A stretch of DNA of 14,720 nucleotides from an uncultured Eubacteriales bacterium. GTDB lineage: Bacteria > Bacillota > Clostridia > Oscillospirales > Oscillospiraceae. Both the position numbers and the translations under genes were made by a program. The notes under the pieces are model-generated. The model was not told the DNA's origin and made no database searches. It was given only the letters and a program-made list of their open reading frames with translations. The stretch covers positions 1 through 14,720 of the forward strand of contig URPD01000049.1 of NCBI GenBank assembly GCA_900549645.1. Reading direction: 5' to 3'. Numbering within the stretch: position 1 is the stretch's first letter; each line of letters begins with the position of its first letter. Shown here in pieces: positions 13,747-14,720 of the stretch.

Positions 13747-13778
13747 CAAAAGGAGGAAAGGTACTACCCTTTCCTCCT
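13747..13778 (-). terminator. Hairpin between rpmF and DUF512, possible partial terminator
   Basis: AGGAGGAAAGG (13751-13761) pairs perfectly with CCTTTCCTCCT (13768-13778) across a 6-base loop. On the minus strand it is followed by TTTTGCG, so the U-run is short. It starts 9 bases after the rpmF stop. I see no good promoter between it and the DUF512 start, so some read-through is likely. Confidence 0.65.
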
Positions 13779-13787
13779 CAAGCGTTT

Positions 13788-13976
13788 TTACTTGCTCTCC
13801 TCAACATTGATGACCGCACGGCCCTTGTACTGACCGCAGTGCTTGCAAGCACGGTGAGGCATGCAGAACTCGCCGCAGTTGGGGCACTTGACGATTCCGG
13901 GAGCGGTGAGCTTCCAGGTAGAAGAACGTCTCTTGTCACGTCTCTGTCTCGATACTTTTCCTTTTGGGACTGCCAT
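13788..13976 (-). CDS. rpmF: 50S ribosomal protein L32
   Basis: This 62-residue protein has the L32 N-terminus MAVPKGKVSRQRRDKRRS and a zinc ribbon with C31PNC34 and C44KHC47, the zinc-binding (C+) form of L32. AGGAGGTG precedes the ATG. It follows the YceD gene by 41 bases, the pairing found across most bacteria. Transcription comes from the strong promoter at 14539-14567. Confidence 0.97.
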   Translation of the reverse strand: MAVPKGKVSRQRRDKRRSSTWKLTAPGIVKCPNCGEFCMPHRACKHCGQYKGRAVINVEESK

Positions 13977-14017
13977 GTTGACACCTCCTGATAACGGCTG
14001 TTTTGAGCAGCTCTATT

Positions 14018-14512
14018 TTAATCTTTATCCAAAAGCTGCTCAAGCACAGCAAATCTTGGATCAATTTTTTTGCGGCACCCACAGGGGCCGAGGTTAAGGT
14101 TTTTGCCGCAGTCAGGACACAGACCCTTGCAGTCTTCTTTGCAGAGAAACTTGCTGTCCATATCCAGAATGAAGCAGGTGGACAAAATCTCGTCCAGATC
14201 TATTTCGTCACCCTGAAGCAGAAACAGCTCCGGATCGTCCTCGGCGTTCTCCTCCACGATGGTGGCGTGCAGCTTGGTGAGCTTGGTGCGCTCAAAGTCA
14301 CAGCCGCAACGATCGCACACACAGACCATATCCGCCCTGATCTCACCGGTCAGGTTCAGGATTCCGGCCTCGTTATACACGCGCCCGACGGCCTTCGGCT
14401 TTGCCTTATACTCCTTTATTGCGGGGAAATCGAGCCTGTCGGTCTCCAGCTCCGTCTCGAAATCAACGGATGCTCCCGATATCTCAATTATCTCTCTCAG
14501 GTTAAGAAGCAT
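14018..14512 (-). CDS. yceD: YceD (DUF177) family protein
   Basis: This 164-residue protein has the DUF177 layout: a central CVCDRCGC (64-71), then C124KEDC128KGLC132PDC135G and GPCGC (142-146), and the C-terminal DPRFAVL (151-157). The family is tied to L32 by near-universal gene pairing and has been linked to 23S rRNA processing or accumulation in some organisms. The six C-terminal cysteines suggest a bound metal. The ATG has GAGGTG upstream. It is the first gene of its operon, about 25 bases after the predicted promoter. Confidence 0.93.
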   Translation of the reverse strand: MLLNLREIIEISGASVDFETELETDRLDFPAIKEYKAKPKAVGRVYNEAGILNLTGEIRADMVCVCDRCGCDFERTKLTKLHATIVEENAEDDPELFLLQGDEIDLDEILSTCFILDMDSKFLCKEDCKGLCPDCGKNLNLGPCGCRKKIDPRFAVLEQLLDKD

Positions 14513-14538
14513 AATACACCTCGCACAGTCGCTTTAGT

Positions 14539-14567
14539 ATTATAGATTAACTGACAAGGCTTGTCAA
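14539..14567 (-). promoter_or_regulatory. Consensus promoter for the yceD-rpmF operon
   Basis: On the minus strand TTGACA (14567-14562), exactly 17 bases, then TATAAT (14544-14539). Both hexamers are perfect sigma-A consensus, so expression should be high unless repressed. Confidence 0.9.
14552..14566. promoter_or_regulatory. Palindrome overlapping both divergent -35 boxes
   Basis: TGACAAG-G-CTTGTCA is a perfect 7+7 inverted repeat with one central base. It covers the -35 region of the RluA-type gene and most of that of yceD. It is placed where a dimeric regulator could block both promoters. I do not recognise it as the site of a known regulator. Confidence 0.45.
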
Positions 14568-14589
14568 CACTAATTTTATATAGTATAAT
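14561..14589 (+). promoter_or_regulatory. Promoter for the RluA-type pseudouridine synthase
   Basis: TTGTCA (14561-14566), 17 bases, then a perfect TATAAT (14584-14589). Its -35 overlaps that of the minus-strand yceD promoter by five bases. Confidence 0.85.
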
Positions 14590-14629
14590 AAAAAAAGTTA
14601 GAAAAACGAAAGGTTTCTGCCTGACAGCC

Positions 14630-14720
14630 ATGAAAGAATTTACAATTAAAGCCAATGACGCCGGTCAGCGGCTCGACCGCTTCGTCGGCAAGGCCGTTCC
14701 CCTGCTGCCGGAATCGCTGC
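14630..14720 (+). CDS. RluA-family pseudouridine synthase, N-terminal fragment (runs off the window)
   Basis: Only 30 residues are visible, starting MKEFTIKANDAGQRLDRFVG and ending in PLLPESL. This is the start of the S4 RNA-binding domain that opens RluC/RluD-type 23S rRNA pseudouridine synthases (compare the common pattern DAGQRLDRFL). The catalytic domain lies beyond the window, so the exact member cannot be named. The ribosome binding site is weak: the only purine block, GAAAGG, is about 17 bases upstream. The gene has its own promoter 40 bases upstream. Confidence 0.75.
   Translation, partial: MKEFTIKANDAGQRLDRFVGKAVPLLPESL

Noticed and set aside
13699..13749. Seventeen-residue N-terminal extension of the DUF512 protein
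   Set aside because: It would start at the edge of a terminator hairpin with no ribosome binding site. ATG 13698 has GGAGGAAC and begins the PDZ-like domain.

Overview
The window looks like a chromosomal segment from a GC-rich, anaerobic, gut-type Clostridia (Oscillospiraceae or a related uncultured lineage). The grounds are the gene order (DUF512 radical SAM protein, then der, then plsY), the YceD-L32 pair, strong AGGAGG-type ribosome binding sites, TTG starts, and short palindromic repeats in the gaps of a kind I associate with gut Firmicutes. The lineage is inferred from gene content, not from a database search. I see no phage, plasmid, CRISPR or IS genes and no tRNA or rRNA.

Layout. Positions 1-209 are non-coding, with a repeat fragment and a perfect 16-bp hairpin. 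Positions 210-1972 (minus) hold cdsA followed by a diacylglycerol-kinase-family lipid kinase. Positions 2111-3805 (minus) encode a HerA-like (DUF853) ATPase with a charged coiled-coil tail. It is divergent from rsmI (3971-4846, plus), and back-to-back promoters lie between them. A repeat-filled gap follows, then a METTL25-like SAM methyltransferase (5135-6292, plus) whose last part appears frameshifted. A perfect bidirectional terminator (6337-6372) separates it from a minus-strand operon: rpiB, then a membrane-anchored glycoside-hydrolase-like protein, then a rhodanese/PP-loop tRNA-thiolation fusion (6376-9139). A divergent small membrane zinc-ribbon protein (9317-9730, plus) has its own promoter and terminator. 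Positions 9731-10347 are a 617-bp gene-free stretch packed with palindromic repeats. Positions 10348-14512 (minus) hold yceD, rpmF, DUF512, der and plsY. At the right edge an RluA-type pseudouridine synthase begins (plus), divergent from yceD.

Themes. Most genes are housekeeping. Translation and ribosome function is represented by RsmI, Der, L32, YceD, the RluA-type enzyme and the TtcA-like enzyme. Phospholipid synthesis is represented by CdsA, the lipid kinase and PlsY. In three divergent intergenic regions I can read paired sigma-A-type promoters with exact 17-bp spacers. In the yceD/RluA region the two -35 boxes overlap almost completely and lie inside a 15-bp palindrome.

What stands out: the disrupted methyltransferase C-terminus; a PlsY that has lost the canonical residues of two of its signature motifs; the rhodanese/PP-loop fusion with a second cysteine cluster; and a two-hairpin repeat family whose second stem differs in sequence between copies while pairing is preserved. 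I found no convincing multi-gene undescribed system.
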